DNA of 64,000 nucleotides from Halomonas urumqiensis (GTDB lineage Bacteria > Pseudomonadota > Gammaproteobacteria > Pseudomonadales > Halomonadaceae), in the NCBI RefSeq assembly GCF_003028575.1, contig NZ_PYUD01000007.1, positions 86,558 through 150,557 on the forward strand. The letters are read 5' to 3'. Position 1 is the stretch's first letter. Each line of letters starts with the position of its first letter. A program made the translations under genes and the position numbers. Shown here piece by piece: positions 21,862 through 31,896 of this stretch. A model generated the notes under the pieces. That model had not been told where the DNA came from and searched no databases. It saw only the letters and a program-made list of their open reading frames with translations.

Positions 21862-22677
21862 ATGCTCGAGCTGCTCGCCCGCGCCGACAGCCTTGCCTGG
21901 CATCAGCGCCTGGCCCGGTTGTTGCGCGCTTCCGCGGCGGCGGACTTCCCCCTCCAGCTCGACCGCTGCCTGCGCGAGCTGGTGCCCTACGACACCGTGC
22001 TGGTGAATGCCTACCGTGGCCGGCGCCGGCCGTTGCTGATCCACGACGACTACCCTCCCCAGCGTCGCGTGCAGGGAATCGAGCGCTACCTGAGCGAAGC
22101 CTACCTGCTCGACCCCTTTTTCACCGCGGTGAGCGAAGGACTCGATCAGGGGGCCCACCGACTGCATGAGCTGGCCCCGGACCGCTTCGAGGCCAGCGAC
22201 TACTACCAGCGCTACTATCGCGACCTGGGCCTGCATGACGAGGTGGTGTTCTTCACCCGGGTCGACCCGGAGGTGGTGATCGCCGTCTCGCTGGGCTTCG
22301 GCACTCAGTCACCGCCCCTGACCCGCCGCGCCACCCAGGCGCTGCGGCATCTAGCACCGCTGGTGGAAGTGCTGCTCGCGGACTACTGGAAGTGGCAGGG
22401 AGGTCAGTTCCAGCAGCGCCTGGAAGAACAGGAACCGGTGGAGGCGGCCTTCGCCAGCTTCGGTGCCGGGGTGCTCACCGCCCGGGAGCAGGACATCGTC
22501 CGCCTGCTGCTGGCGGGCCACTCGACGAAATCGGCGGCCCGCGAGCTGGATATCAGCGATGGCACGGTCAAGGTCCACCGCAAGCACCTCTATCAGCGCC
22601 TCGCGGTGTCCAGTCAATCGCAGCTGTTCCGGCTGTTCCTCGACCATGTGGCGCTGGTTTCGAGGCAGCGCGGCTAG
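21862..22677 (+). CDS. Orphan LuxR-family transcriptional regulator
   Basis: A 271-residue protein with a C-terminal LuxR-type helix-turn-helix (about residues 205-260: LTAREQDIVRLLLAGHSTKSAARELDIS, then GTVKVHRKHLYQRL). The N-terminal half is not a receiver domain (no phospho-acceptor pattern), and I do not see the conserved acyl-homoserine-lactone pocket residues, so it may sense another small molecule. It begins seven bases after puuR and is probably cotranscribed with it. Convergence with the aldehyde dehydrogenase gene and the nearby catabolic genes suggest it regulates amine use. The frame is open to 21676, but that part overlaps puuR. Confidence 0.8.
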   Translation: MLELLARADSLAWHQRLARLLRASAAADFPLQLDRCLRELVPYDTVLVNAYRGRRRPLLIHDDYPPQRRVQGIERYLSEAYLLDPFFTAVSEGLDQGAHRLHELAPDRFEASDYYQRYYRDLGLHDEVVFFTRVDPEVVIAVSLGFGTQSPPLTRRATQALRHLAPLVEVLLADYWKWQGGQFQQRLEEQEPVEAAFASFGAGVLTAREQDIVRLLLAGHSTKSAARELDISDGTVKVHRKHLYQRLAVSSQSQLFRLFLDHVALVSRQRG

Positions 22678-22704
22678 CACCTGCCTGGCGGCCAGTGCCA
22701 CCCA

Positions 22705-24215
<1,511 letters not shown>

Positions 24216-24219
<4 letters not shown>

Positions 24220-25463
24220 TCGCTTGCCTCCCCTAGGCTGGCGCGTTCCAGCATGGCATCGAACAGCACCTGAGCCCCCAGCGCGCAGTGCTCCGGGCTT
24301 GCGTACTCCGCCTCGTTATGACTGATGCCATCGCGACAGGGAATGAAAATCATCGAGGTGGGGGCAACCCGGGAGACATAAACGGCATCGTGGCCGGCAC
24401 CGCTCATCATGCGCCGGTAGGCCACACCCTGGGCCTGGGTGGCCCTCTCCACTGCATCGATGCAGCCGGCATCGAAGTTCACCACCGGCGAGGCCCAGAT
24501 CCGCTCGCTGGCGGTCTCGATGCCGAAGCCCTCGGCAAGCTCGGCCAGCTCACGCTGGAAACGCGCCTCGAGGGCGTCCAGTTCAGTTTCCACCACATGG
24601 CGCAGATCCACGGTCAGGCGCACCTCTCCGGGGATCACGTTGCGCGACGGGCTGTCGATCTCCAGGCAACCGAAGGTGACCTTGGTGCCACCGCTGATAT
24701 CCGCCAGGGCATGGCCCTGCAGGCGATCGATCAGGCGAGCGCAGGCCGCCAGGGCATCACGGCGGTAGGCCATGGGAGTGGGGCCGGCATGGGCCGACTG
24801 GCCGCGCAGGGTGACGTCGAACCAGCGCATGCCCTGCACGCCGGTGACCACACCGATGGCTTCGCGCTCCTCCTCCAGCACCGGGCCCTGCTCGATATGC
24901 AGCTCGAAGAAGCTTGCCAGGCACGGTTCGCCAACCGGCATCTCGCCGGCGAAGCCGGTGACCTCCAGGGACTCACCCAGGGTCACGCCATCCCGATCTT
25001 CCCGCGCCAGCGTGTACGCCTCGCTGAACTCACCGGCATAAGTACCGGAAGCCACCATGGCCGGGGCGAAACGGCTGCCCTCCTCGTTGGTCCACACGAT
25101 CAGCTCCAACGGCCGCTCGGTGACGATGCCCTGGTCATGCAGGGTGCGAAACACCTCCAGGCCCGCCAGCACCCCGAGGATGCCATCGAAGCGCCCCCCC
25201 TTGGGCTGGGTGTCCAGGTGGCTGCCACACGCCACCGGGTCGAGATCGTCACGCCTGCCGGCGCGACGGAAAAAGAGGTTGCCGACGCGGTCGACACGCA
25301 GCGTACAGCCGAGCGCCTCGCACCACTCGATCAGCAGGTGCCGCCCGGCGGCGTCCTCCTCGGTGAGTGCCAGGCGGCAGCTGCCGCCGTTCGCGGTGGG
25401 GCCGATCTCGGCCATGGCCAGCAGGCTCGACCAGAACCGCTGACCATCGATGGAAACCGTCAT
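24216..25463 (-). CDS. M20-family Zn-dependent carbamoylase/amidohydrolase (HyuC/AllC-like)
   Basis: A 415-residue member of the hydantoinase/carbamoylase branch of M20. Metal ligands are visible as H82 (GSHLDT), D93 (GGRFDG), E127/E128 (NEEGSRF), H189 (FELHIEQGP) and H382 (ISHNEAE). The residues that bind the substrate carboxylate in L-carbamoylases also appear: N275 (SRNVIPGE) and R288 (TVDLRH). Such enzymes split N-carbamoyl acids to the amine, CO2 and ammonia. The neighbours (aldehyde dehydrogenase, aminotransferase, agmatine deiminase) suggest 4-ureidobutyrate as substrate. The ATG at 25463 follows GGGGAGG; the longer frame to 25544 is not supported. Confidence 0.88.
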
Positions 25464-25546
25464 GGGGTGCCTCCCCTGTTTTTGTGAATGGTGCTTGTTG
25501 CTTGCTGCGGAATGGCTACACCTTAGGCGGCCCTTCGAGCGCACCG

Positions 25547-25566
25547 ATATACCCCAATCGGGATAT
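25547..25566. promoter_or_regulatory. Dyad in the module A divergent promoter region
   Basis: ATATACCCC-AATC-GGGATAT is an imperfect inverted repeat (one extra base in the left arm) in the 203-base spacer between the divergent carbamoylase and aminotransferase genes (25464-25666). It is a plausible operator for the adjacent LuxR-type or PuuR-like regulator. No binding-site consensus known to me confirms this. Confidence 0.4.
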
Positions 25567-25607
25567 GTTCCCGGCGCATCGCCCCTCGCTAGTCTGCTTC
25601 TGACCTC

Positions 25608-25633
25608 AACGTTTCATTCCAACGTTTCATTCC
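25608..25633 (+). repeat. Tandem 13-bp repeat upstream of the aminotransferase
   Basis: AACGTTTCATTCC occurs twice in perfect tandem (25608-25620 and 25621-25633), 34 bases before the aminotransferase ATG. Each copy contains the palindrome AACGTT. It lies in the expected 5' leader or core promoter, so copy number could affect expression; this is inference. Confidence 0.75.
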
Positions 25634-25666
25634 AACAATGACGACATCACCTGCGAGGGCGAGACC

Positions 25667-27064
25667 ATGAGCACCGAGACCCGCACACTTGACGCCCAGG
25701 CGCTGTGGCAGAAGGACAAGGATCATTTCATCCACCCCTTCACCGACTACAGCCTCTTCCACGAGGAGGGCTGCGACCTGATCACCGACAGTGATGGCAT
25801 CTACGTCGAGGATGTCCACGGCAACCGCTTCATCGACGGCATCGCTGGCTTGTGGTGCGTGAACGTGGGCCATGGCCGCGCCGAGATCGGTCAGGTCATG
25901 GCGGAACAGGCCACCCGCATGGCCTACTTCTCCACCTTCAACAATCTCTCCAACGCCCCGGCAACGGAGCTGGCGGCCAAGCTCGCCGAGCTGGCCCCGG
26001 CTCACCTCAACCATGTCTTCTACAGCTGCGGCGGCTCGGCGGCCAACGACGCCACCATTCGTCTGGTTCACTACTACTTCAACCGCCTGGGCAAGCCCGA
26101 GAAGAAGCGCATCCTGTCGCGCAAGAACGCCTATCACGGCACCACCTACCTCGCCGCGAGTCTGACCGGCATCGAGAGCAACAACTGGGATTTCGACACC
26201 CTGGACCACCTGGTGACCCACCTGAGCGAGGCCAACCTCTACCGCCGTCCGGAAGGCATGAGCGAAGCGGCGTACTGCGACCACCTGGTGACCGAACTCG
26301 AGGACACCATCGACGAGATCGGCGCCGACAACATCGCCGCCTTCATCGCCGAGCCGGTCATGGGCGCCGGCGGCGTGCTGATGCCCCCGCAGGGCTACCA
26401 CGCCCGCATGCAGGCAGTGTGTCGCGCCAACGAGATCCTCTACATCGCCGACGAGGTGGTCACCGGCTTCGGCCGCCTGGGCCATTTCTTCGCCTCCGAG
26501 GCGGTCTTCGATACCCAACCGGACATCATCAACTGCGCCAAGGGGCTGTCATCGGGCTACGCCCCCCTGGGCGCCACCCTGATCTCAGACGAACTCTTCG
26601 AGGTCCTGGGCACCCCCCAGCGCAAGGGCGGCGTGCTGAGCACCGGCTTCACCTATTCGGGCCACCCGGTGAGTTGCGCCGCGGCACTCAAGAACATCGA
26701 AATCATCGAGCGCGAGCGAATCTGCGATAACGTCCGCGAGGTGGGCCCCTATCTGGAGCAGAAGCTCAAGACACTTTCGCACCATGCAACCGTGGGCGAC
26801 GTACGCGGTAGCCACTTTATGCTGGCCATCGAAAATGTCGCCGACAAGGCCACCAAGAAGCCCCTGCCGGTGGAGGCGCGGGTCGGCGACCGGGTCGCCG
26901 CCGAGGCCCAGAAGCGCGGCCTGATTATTCGCCCGGTGGGGCACCTGAACATCCTCTCGCCGCCGTTAATCTGGGATCGCGAGGTGGTCGACCGGGTGGT
27001 GGCGATCCTCGACGAGGCCTTCGCCGCCACCACGGTGTCCCTCAAGACCGACGGCTTCCTCTGA
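25667..27064 (+). CDS. Class III aminotransferase (module A)
   Basis: A PLP-dependent omega-aminotransferase of 465 residues. The Schiff-base lysine is K292 (CAKGLSSGY) and the ring-nitrogen aspartate D262 (YIADEVVTGFGR). It resembles the putrescine/beta-alanine/spermidine-pyruvate group (SpuC-like). Where most of the family, including the second copy at 33402-34805, have GSEAND, this protein has GSAAND (residues 123-128), suggesting a different substrate pocket. It is followed after 54 bases by the NhaC-type transporter and then agmatine deiminase, so N-carbamoylputrescine, agmatine or putrescine are likely amino donors. The exact substrate is unknown. Confidence 0.9.
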   Translation: MSTETRTLDAQALWQKDKDHFIHPFTDYSLFHEEGCDLITDSDGIYVEDVHGNRFIDGIAGLWCVNVGHGRAEIGQVMAEQATRMAYFSTFNNLSNAPATELAAKLAELAPAHLNHVFYSCGGSAANDATIRLVHYYFNRLGKPEKKRILSRKNAYHGTTYLAASLTGIESNNWDFDTLDHLVTHLSEANLYRRPEGMSEAAYCDHLVTELEDTIDEIGADNIAAFIAEPVMGAGGVLMPPQGYHARMQAVCRANEILYIADEVVTGFGRLGHFFASEAVFDTQPDIINCAKGLSSGYAPLGATLISDELFEVLGTPQRKGGVLSTGFTYSGHPVSCAAALKNIEIIERERICDNVREVGPYLEQKLKTLSHHATVGDVRGSHFMLAIENVADKATKKPLPVEARVGDRVAAEAQKRGLIIRPVGHLNILSPPLIWDREVVDRVVAILDEAFAATTVSLKTDGFL

Positions 27065-27118
27065 TAAGAGCCGAGCAAGAATCGAATAGCGACCACAACG
27101 ATAAAAGAGAGTCTTGTT

Positions 27119-28465
27119 ATGGATACTTTTGGTGCCTGGAGCCTGCTCCCCACCCTGGTGGTGCTGGTCATGGCCATTCTCACCCGCCGTACCATCGAGT
27201 CGCTGATGACCGGTGCCCTGGTGGGCCTGTTGATGATCGATCCCACCACCGTCGTCAGCCAGGGCTCGGATATCCTGCTCACTGTTCTCGGCAACGACAC
27301 CGTGACCTGGATCATCCTGGTCTGCGGCTTGTTTGGTAGCCTGATCGCCCTGCTGGTCAAGACCGGTGGCGTGCTCAGCTTCGGCGACGCCGTCACCAAG
27401 CGCATCCACGGTCGCCGACAAAGCCTGCTGGCCACATGGGTGCTGGGGCTGGTGATCTTCGTCGACGACTACCTGAATGCGCTGACCATCAGCGCCTCCA
27501 TGAAGAAGATAACCGATCGTTTCGGCATCTCCCGGGAGAAGCTCGCCTATGTCGTGGACTCCACCGCGGCGCCAATCTGCATTCTGGTGCCCTTCTCCAC
27601 CTGGGCGGTGTTCTTCGCCGGCCTGCTCGAGGAGAACGGCGTGGCCGGAAGCGGCATGGGCCTGTATATCGAATCCATTCCCTTCATGTTCTACGCCTGG
27701 GTGGCCGCCGCCGTGGTGCCTCTGGTGGCCCTGGGCTGGATTCCCGACCTCGGCCCGATGAAGGCCGCCGAAGCCCGTGCCGCTGGCGGTCAACCGATGC
27801 CGTCAGGCGTCGACGACAACGCCCTGGAGGTGGAGGACACCGGCAAGAAGCGTCCGCACCTGCTCAACTTTCTGCTGCCCATCATCACCCTGATCTTCTT
27901 CACCTGGTACTACGACATCGACATCCTGCGCGGTGTGATCGTGGCCCTGGCCGTGACGTTATTGCTGATCGCCGGCCAGCGTCTGTTGAGCTTCCACGAC
28001 ACCTTCGACACCGCCCTGGATGGCTTCAAGGCGATGATCATGCCGCTGGGCACGCTGGTGGCTGGCTTCACCCTCAAGGAGGTCAACGATGTGCTGGGGC
28101 TCACCGATTACGTGATCGCCACGGTGCAGCCACTGATGACCCCGGGAATGCTGCCGGCGGTGGTCTTCGTCACCATGGCCTTCCTGGCCTTCGCCACCGG
28201 TTCCTTCTGGGGACTCTTTGCCGTGGCCATCCCCATCGTGCTGCCCCTGGCGGCGAGCGTGGATAGCCACATGCCGCTGGTGATCGGCGCACTGATCTCG
28301 GCCAGCGCCTTCGGTAGCCACGCCTGTTTCTATGGCGACTCCACAGTGCTCTCGGCACAGGGCAGCGGCTGTACTCCAATGGCCCATGCCCTGACCCAAC
28401 TGCCCTACGTGCTGATCGCCGCCGCCATCGCCACCGGCATCTTCCTCGTCGCCGGCCACCTGTGA
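27119..28465 (+). CDS. NhaC-family Na+/H+ antiporter-like transporter
   Basis: A 448-residue polytopic membrane protein with roughly eleven hydrophobic segments and the NhaC-family elements FVDDYLNALTI and STAAPICILVPFSTW in the first half and GSFWGLFAVAIPIVLPL in the second. NhaC proteins exchange sodium and protons or organic substrates (malate/lactate in MleN). Location between the aminotransferase and agmatine deiminase genes, and only eight bases before the latter, suggests it imports agmatine or a related amine, or exchanges it for a product. That substrate is inferred from context only. Confidence 0.85.
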   Translation: MDTFGAWSLLPTLVVLVMAILTRRTIESLMTGALVGLLMIDPTTVVSQGSDILLTVLGNDTVTWIILVCGLFGSLIALLVKTGGVLSFGDAVTKRIHGRRQSLLATWVLGLVIFVDDYLNALTISASMKKITDRFGISREKLAYVVDSTAAPICILVPFSTWAVFFAGLLEENGVAGSGMGLYIESIPFMFYAWVAAAVVPLVALGWIPDLGPMKAAEARAAGGQPMPSGVDDNALEVEDTGKKRPHLLNFLLPIITLIFFTWYYDIDILRGVIVALAVTLLLIAGQRLLSFHDTFDTALDGFKAMIMPLGTLVAGFTLKEVNDVLGLTDYVIATVQPLMTPGMLPAVVFVTMAFLAFATGSFWGLFAVAIPIVLPLAASVDSHMPLVIGALISASAFGSHACFYGDSTVLSAQGSGCTPMAHALTQLPYVLIAAAIATGIFLVAGHL

Positions 28466-28473
28466 GACCTCCC

Positions 28474-29586
28474 ATGAACGAGACCAGCCTCGATACCGCC
28501 CGCCCCGAGACCACGCCCAGGGCTCAGGGATTCAGCATGCCCGCGGAGTTCGCCCCCCACGACGCCTGCTGGATGCTGTGGCCGCAGCGTCCCGACACCT
28601 GGCGCTACGGCGCCAAGCCCGCCCAGCGGGCCTTCGCCGAGGTGGCCTGTGCCATCGCCGAAAGCGAGACGGTGTTCGTCGGCGTCAACGACGACCAGTA
28701 CGAGAACGCCCGCCACCAGTTACCCGCCCACATTCGCGTGGTGGAACTCTCCAGCAACGATGCCTGGATGCGTGACGTGGGGCCCACCTTCCTCACCCAC
28801 CCCGACGGCCGCCTGGCCATGGTCGACTGGGAGTTCAACGCCTGGGGCGGCCTGGAGGGCGGGTTGTACTTCCCCTGGGACAAGGATCGCCGCATCCGCA
28901 CCAAGATCGCCGAGATGCTCGGCATCCCGCGTTTCGCGGCGCCGGTGGTGCTGGAAGGAGGCGCCCTGCACGTGGATGGCCAGGGTACGCTGATCACCAC
29001 CGAGGAGTGCCTGCTGAATGCCAACCGCAACCCGGACCGTGATCGCGACCAGATGGAGCGGGTGCTACACGACACTCTGGGTGTCGATCACGTGATCTGG
29101 CTGCCCCGCGGCTGTCATCTCGACGAGACCGACGGCCACGTGGACAACCTCTGCTGCTTCGTGGCCCCGGGCGAGGTGGTGCTGACCTGGTGCGACGACG
29201 AGAGCGACCCCCAGTACGCCATCTCCCGGGAGGCCCTCGAGGTGCTCGAGACCAGCCACGATGCCAAGGGCAGGCGCCTGAACGTGCATAAGCTGCCCCA
29301 GCCCGGCCCGCTCCATATCGCCGAGGACGAGGCCAGTGGCATCGACCGTCTCAGTCACTCCCACCCACGTCGGCCCGGCGATCGCATGGCGGCCTCCTAC
29401 GTCAACTTCTATATCGGCAACTCGGTGGTGGTCATGCCGCTGCTGGACCCTGCCCATGACGAGGCAGCCCAGGGGATCGTCCAGGGTCTGTTCCCCGACA
29501 AGCGGGTGATTGGCGTGCCCGCCAGGGAGATCCTGCTGGGGGGCGGCAACATCCACTGCATCACCCAGCAGCAACCGCGGCCCTGA
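28474..29586 (+). CDS. aguA: Agmatine deiminase
   Basis: AguA converts agmatine to N-carbamoylputrescine and ammonia. The 370-residue guanidino-modifying enzyme has the catalytic cysteine C362 in GGGNIHC, H222 and D224 in DETDGHVDN, and D101 in DAWMRDVGPT, so it looks fully active. The ATG at 28474 is preferred to the GTG at 28462, which overlaps the transporter gene. No nitrilase-type N-carbamoylputrescine amidase (AguB), the usual partner, is present in the window. A terminator follows at 29605. Confidence 0.95.
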   Translation: MNETSLDTARPETTPRAQGFSMPAEFAPHDACWMLWPQRPDTWRYGAKPAQRAFAEVACAIAESETVFVGVNDDQYENARHQLPAHIRVVELSSNDAWMRDVGPTFLTHPDGRLAMVDWEFNAWGGLEGGLYFPWDKDRRIRTKIAEMLGIPRFAAPVVLEGGALHVDGQGTLITTEECLLNANRNPDRDRDQMERVLHDTLGVDHVIWLPRGCHLDETDGHVDNLCCFVAPGEVVLTWCDDESDPQYAISREALEVLETSHDAKGRRLNVHKLPQPGPLHIAEDEASGIDRLSHSHPRRPGDRMAASYVNFYIGNSVVVMPLLDPAHDEAAQGIVQGLFPDKRVIGVPAREILLGGGNIHCITQQQPRP

Positions 29587-29604
29587 CGACGAGCCCAGCA
29601 AGTT

Positions 29605-29639
29605 GACGCCGGCCCTGGAGGCCGGCGTCGTCGTTTTCC
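29605..29639 (+). terminator. Intrinsic terminator after aguA
   Basis: GACGCCGGCC (29605-29614) pairs perfectly with GGCCGGCGTC (29620-29629) around a five-base loop, followed by GTCGTTTTCC. It closes the aminotransferase-transporter-aguA operon and separates it from the chemoreceptor gene. Confidence 0.75.
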
Positions 29640-29670
29640 GGGTTTCTTGTACAAATATTGTGAATCAATT

Positions 29671-29699
29671 ATGTCTTGTATAATAACTGTACAAGACAT
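29671..29699 (+). promoter_or_regulatory. Perfect inverted repeat overlapping a -10 box upstream of the chemoreceptor gene
   Basis: ATGTCTTGTA (29671-29680) and TACAAGACAT (29690-29699) are perfect 10-bp arms around a nine-base spacer. The consensus -10 TATAAT lies at 29679-29684, inside the repeat; TTGTGA at 29658-29663 is a possible -35 at 15 bases. A further palindrome TTGTACAA is at 29647-29654. A repressor bound here would occlude the promoter. The repeat is too AT-rich and too far from a T-tract to be a terminator. Confidence 0.6.
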
Positions 29700-29746
29700 A
29701 TTCTCCTTGCAGGCTGAACGCCCAATAACACTGACAAGGAATCACC

Positions 29747-31456
29747 ATGAGCTCATTGATGGCCGGATTCGCCCAACTTGGTATTCGCACCCGACTGATG
29801 GCCGGCTTTTCCGCGGTACTCGCGCTGATGGTGATCCTCACCGCAGTGGGCGTCACCCAGGTCAGCCGCATCGATAGCGGCCTCACCCAGATCAACGACG
29901 TCAATGGCGACAAGTCCCGGCAGGCCATCGACTGGCGCGGCAGCGTGCACGACCGCGCCATACTCCTGCGCGACATCACCCTGGTCGAGGCGCCAGCCGC
30001 ACTGGACAACCTTCTTGGCGATTACCAGGCACTTGCCGACGACTACCGGCAAGCCAGCCAGCAAATGACGGCAGTGATGGCCGAGAATGCTCAGCCCAAC
30101 GCCACGGAAGATACCCTGCTCAGCACCATCGAATCGCAGGAAAACCAGACCAATGCCCTCGCCGAGGCAGTCATCGAGAGGCGTCTTTCGGGCGATCTCG
30201 AAGGGGCTCGCGAGCTGCTGCTGAATCAGGCAGGTCCGGCCTTTTTCCAGTGGCTTGCCGACATCAATGCGTTCCTCGACTTCCAGGAAGCGCAAAGCGA
30301 CACGTCAACGGCGCTGGCCCGTGACACCGCCTCCGGTTTCCAGATGCTGATGGTCGGGCTATGTCTGATGGCACTCTTGGCGGGTGGCTTGATTGCCTTC
30401 CTGCTGTCTCGCCAGTTGCTCGGTGAACTGGGGGCGGAGCCCAGCGAGGTACGCGCCTTCGCCCATGCCATCGGGCGGGGCAAACTCACCACGCATGGGC
30501 GCCTGCGCAAGGGAGACACCCGCAGCATCATGGCCGCCCAGGTGGAAATGGCCCGCCATCTTCAAGGGATTGTCGCCCAGGTTCGTGCGGCATCAGAGGC
30601 CGTTGCCAGCAACAGCGAACAGATCGCCGAAGGCAGCAATGAACTGGCCACACGTAGCGAACAGCAAGCCAGCTCACTGACCGAAACCGCCGCGGCCATG
30701 GAGCAACTGACGGGCACCGTGGCCCAGAACGCCGACAATGCCCAACGCGCCAGTCACGAGGCCAATAGCACGGCGATGACTGCCGAACGTGGTGGCATCG
30801 CGGTTCGCGGCGTTGCGGACGCCATGAACGGCCTGGACAAGAGCTCGAGGGAGATCGCCAGCATCATCTCGACCATTGACAGCATCGCCTTCCAGACCAA
30901 CATCCTGGCACTGAACGCTTCAGTTGAGGCGGCCCGTGCCGGTGAACATGGCCGTGGATTCGCCGTGGTCGCCGCCGAGGTTCGCAAACTCGCCCAGAGC
31001 AGCGCCTCGGCGGCCAAGGAGATCACAGCCCTGGTCACTACCAATGCCCAACGCGTCAAGGATGGCAATGATCAGGCAAGCCAGGCCGACCAGGCCACCC
31101 AGGATGTACTGGCGGCGATCGGCCGGGTCAACGAGATCATGCAACAGATCAGCCAAGCCAGCGCCGAGCAGCGCCAGGGAGTCCAGGAGGCGGGGCAAGC
31201 TGTGGCCGAAATGGATCAGGTGACCCAGCAGAATGTCAGCGTGGTCGGTGAAAGCCGCAACGCAGCCGGCAACCTCCGCCACCACGCACGGCAGTTGTTG
31301 AGCGCGATGTCGGCCTTCGAGCTTCCCGACAACCACTTTCCAGACGGTACCCATCAGACAAGTGCAGGCGTCGTCGCCATGGCCGAGAGCGAACAAAGGC
31401 GAGCTACCGAGCCGTCGGGCAAATCAGCCCGCCAACTAGGCTGGCAGTCAGCCTGA
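29747..31456 (+). CDS. Methyl-accepting chemotaxis protein
   Basis: A 569-residue transmembrane chemoreceptor. It has a first membrane helix (about residues 18-38), a periplasmic region of about 155 residues that looks alpha-helical (four-helix-bundle type), a second membrane helix (about 203-222), a HAMP-like segment and the signalling hairpin, whose tip reads [31 protein letters not shown]. The C-terminus lacks the CheR-binding NWETF pentapeptide. Its place after the agmatine operon suggests attraction to agmatine or polyamines; the ligand is inferred. The ATG at 29747 follows AAGGA. Confidence 0.93.
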   Translation: MSSLMAGFAQLGIRTRLMAGFSAVLALMVILTAVGVTQVSRIDSGLTQINDVNGDKSRQAIDWRGSVHDRAILLRDITLVEAPAALDNLLGDYQALADDYRQASQQMTAVMAENAQPNATEDTLLSTIESQENQTNALAEAVIERRLSGDLEGARELLLNQAGPAFFQWLADINAFLDFQEAQSDTSTALARDTASGFQMLMVGLCLMALLAGGLIAFLLSRQLLGELGAEPSEVRAFAHAIGRGKLTTHGRLRKGDTRSIMAAQVEMARHLQGIVAQVRAASEAVASNSEQIAEGSNELATRSEQQASSLTETAAAMEQLTGTVAQNADNAQRASHEANSTAMTAERGGIAVRGVADAMNGLDKSSREIASIISTIDSIAFQTNILALNASVEAARAGEHGRGFAVVAAEVRKLAQSSASAAKEITALVTTNAQRVKDGNDQASQADQATQDVLAAIGRVNEIMQQISQASAEQRQGVQEAGQAVAEMDQVTQQNVSVVGESRNAAGNLRHHARQLLSAMSAFELPDNHFPDGTHQTSAGVVAMAESEQRRATEPSGKSARQLGWQSA

Positions 31457-31527
31457 CGATATCGACCGCCAGCCAGCCGGTTGAGCACGTCCGCAACACC
31501 AAGCGATGAGTGAGTGAAAAGCCATCA

Positions 31528-31556
31528 AAAGGGCGAGGCCAATGGCCTCGCCCTTT
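31528..31556. terminator. Bidirectional hairpin between the chemoreceptor and DUF6435 genes
   Basis: AAAGGGCGAGGCC and GGCCTCGCCCTTT form a perfect 13-bp stem with a three-base loop AAT. The A/T-rich base of each arm gives short T-runs on both strands, serving the two converging genes. Confidence 0.75.
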
Positions 31557-31572
31557 GCATTGTCGTAGAGGC

Positions 31573-31743
31573 TCAGTTCGACTTGTGTGCCTCGATCTCG
31601 GCACGCAGCTTCTCCGCCTCTTCGGTCAGGGTGGCATTGGCGCGCATATCGCCGTTGCGGGCCGCCTGCATGGCCTGCTCGAGCTTGCGCTCATAGGCCT
31701 TCTGCAGCTTCTTGGTGGGGTCTTGGTTGAAGAGTCCGAACAT
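31573..31743 (-). CDS. DUF6435-like small charged protein
   Basis: A 56-residue protein beginning MFGLFNQDPTKKLQKAYERKLEQAMQ, highly charged and predicted helical. It resembles the small DUF6435 family of unknown function found in many gammaproteobacteria. The ATG at 31743 has AGGAG about eight bases upstream on its strand; an upstream in-frame start at 31770 is less likely. It stands alone between two hairpins. No role can be given. Confidence 0.75.
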   Translation of the reverse strand: MFGLFNQDPTKKLQKAYERKLEQAMQAARNGDMRANATLTEEAEKLRAEIEAHKSN

Positions 31744-31839
31744 GCTCGTCGCTCCTGCGGGAATGGTCATGTCAGGCTACGCGTATCGTCACCACAAAGC
31801 TATGCAAGAGCTGTACAAAAATATCTATCCGTAAATGAA

Positions 31840-31877
31840 AATGACGAGACCGGCATCATGGCGCCGGCCTCGTCATT
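31840..31877 (-). terminator. Intrinsic terminator of the puuD-aminotransferase-puuC operon
   Basis: The arms at 31840-31854 and 31863-31877 (AATGACGAGACCGGC and its complement) pair over 15 positions with one mismatch. On the minus strand the stem is followed by TTTTCATTTAC. It lies 20 bases after the puuC stop. Confidence 0.7.
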
Positions 31878-31896
31878 GCCTGACAACAAGCGGTTC

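Noticed and set aside
28462..28473. GTG at 28462 as start of agmatine deiminase
   Set aside because: It overlaps the transporter stop and adds four non-conserved residues; the ATG at 28474 is a better start.
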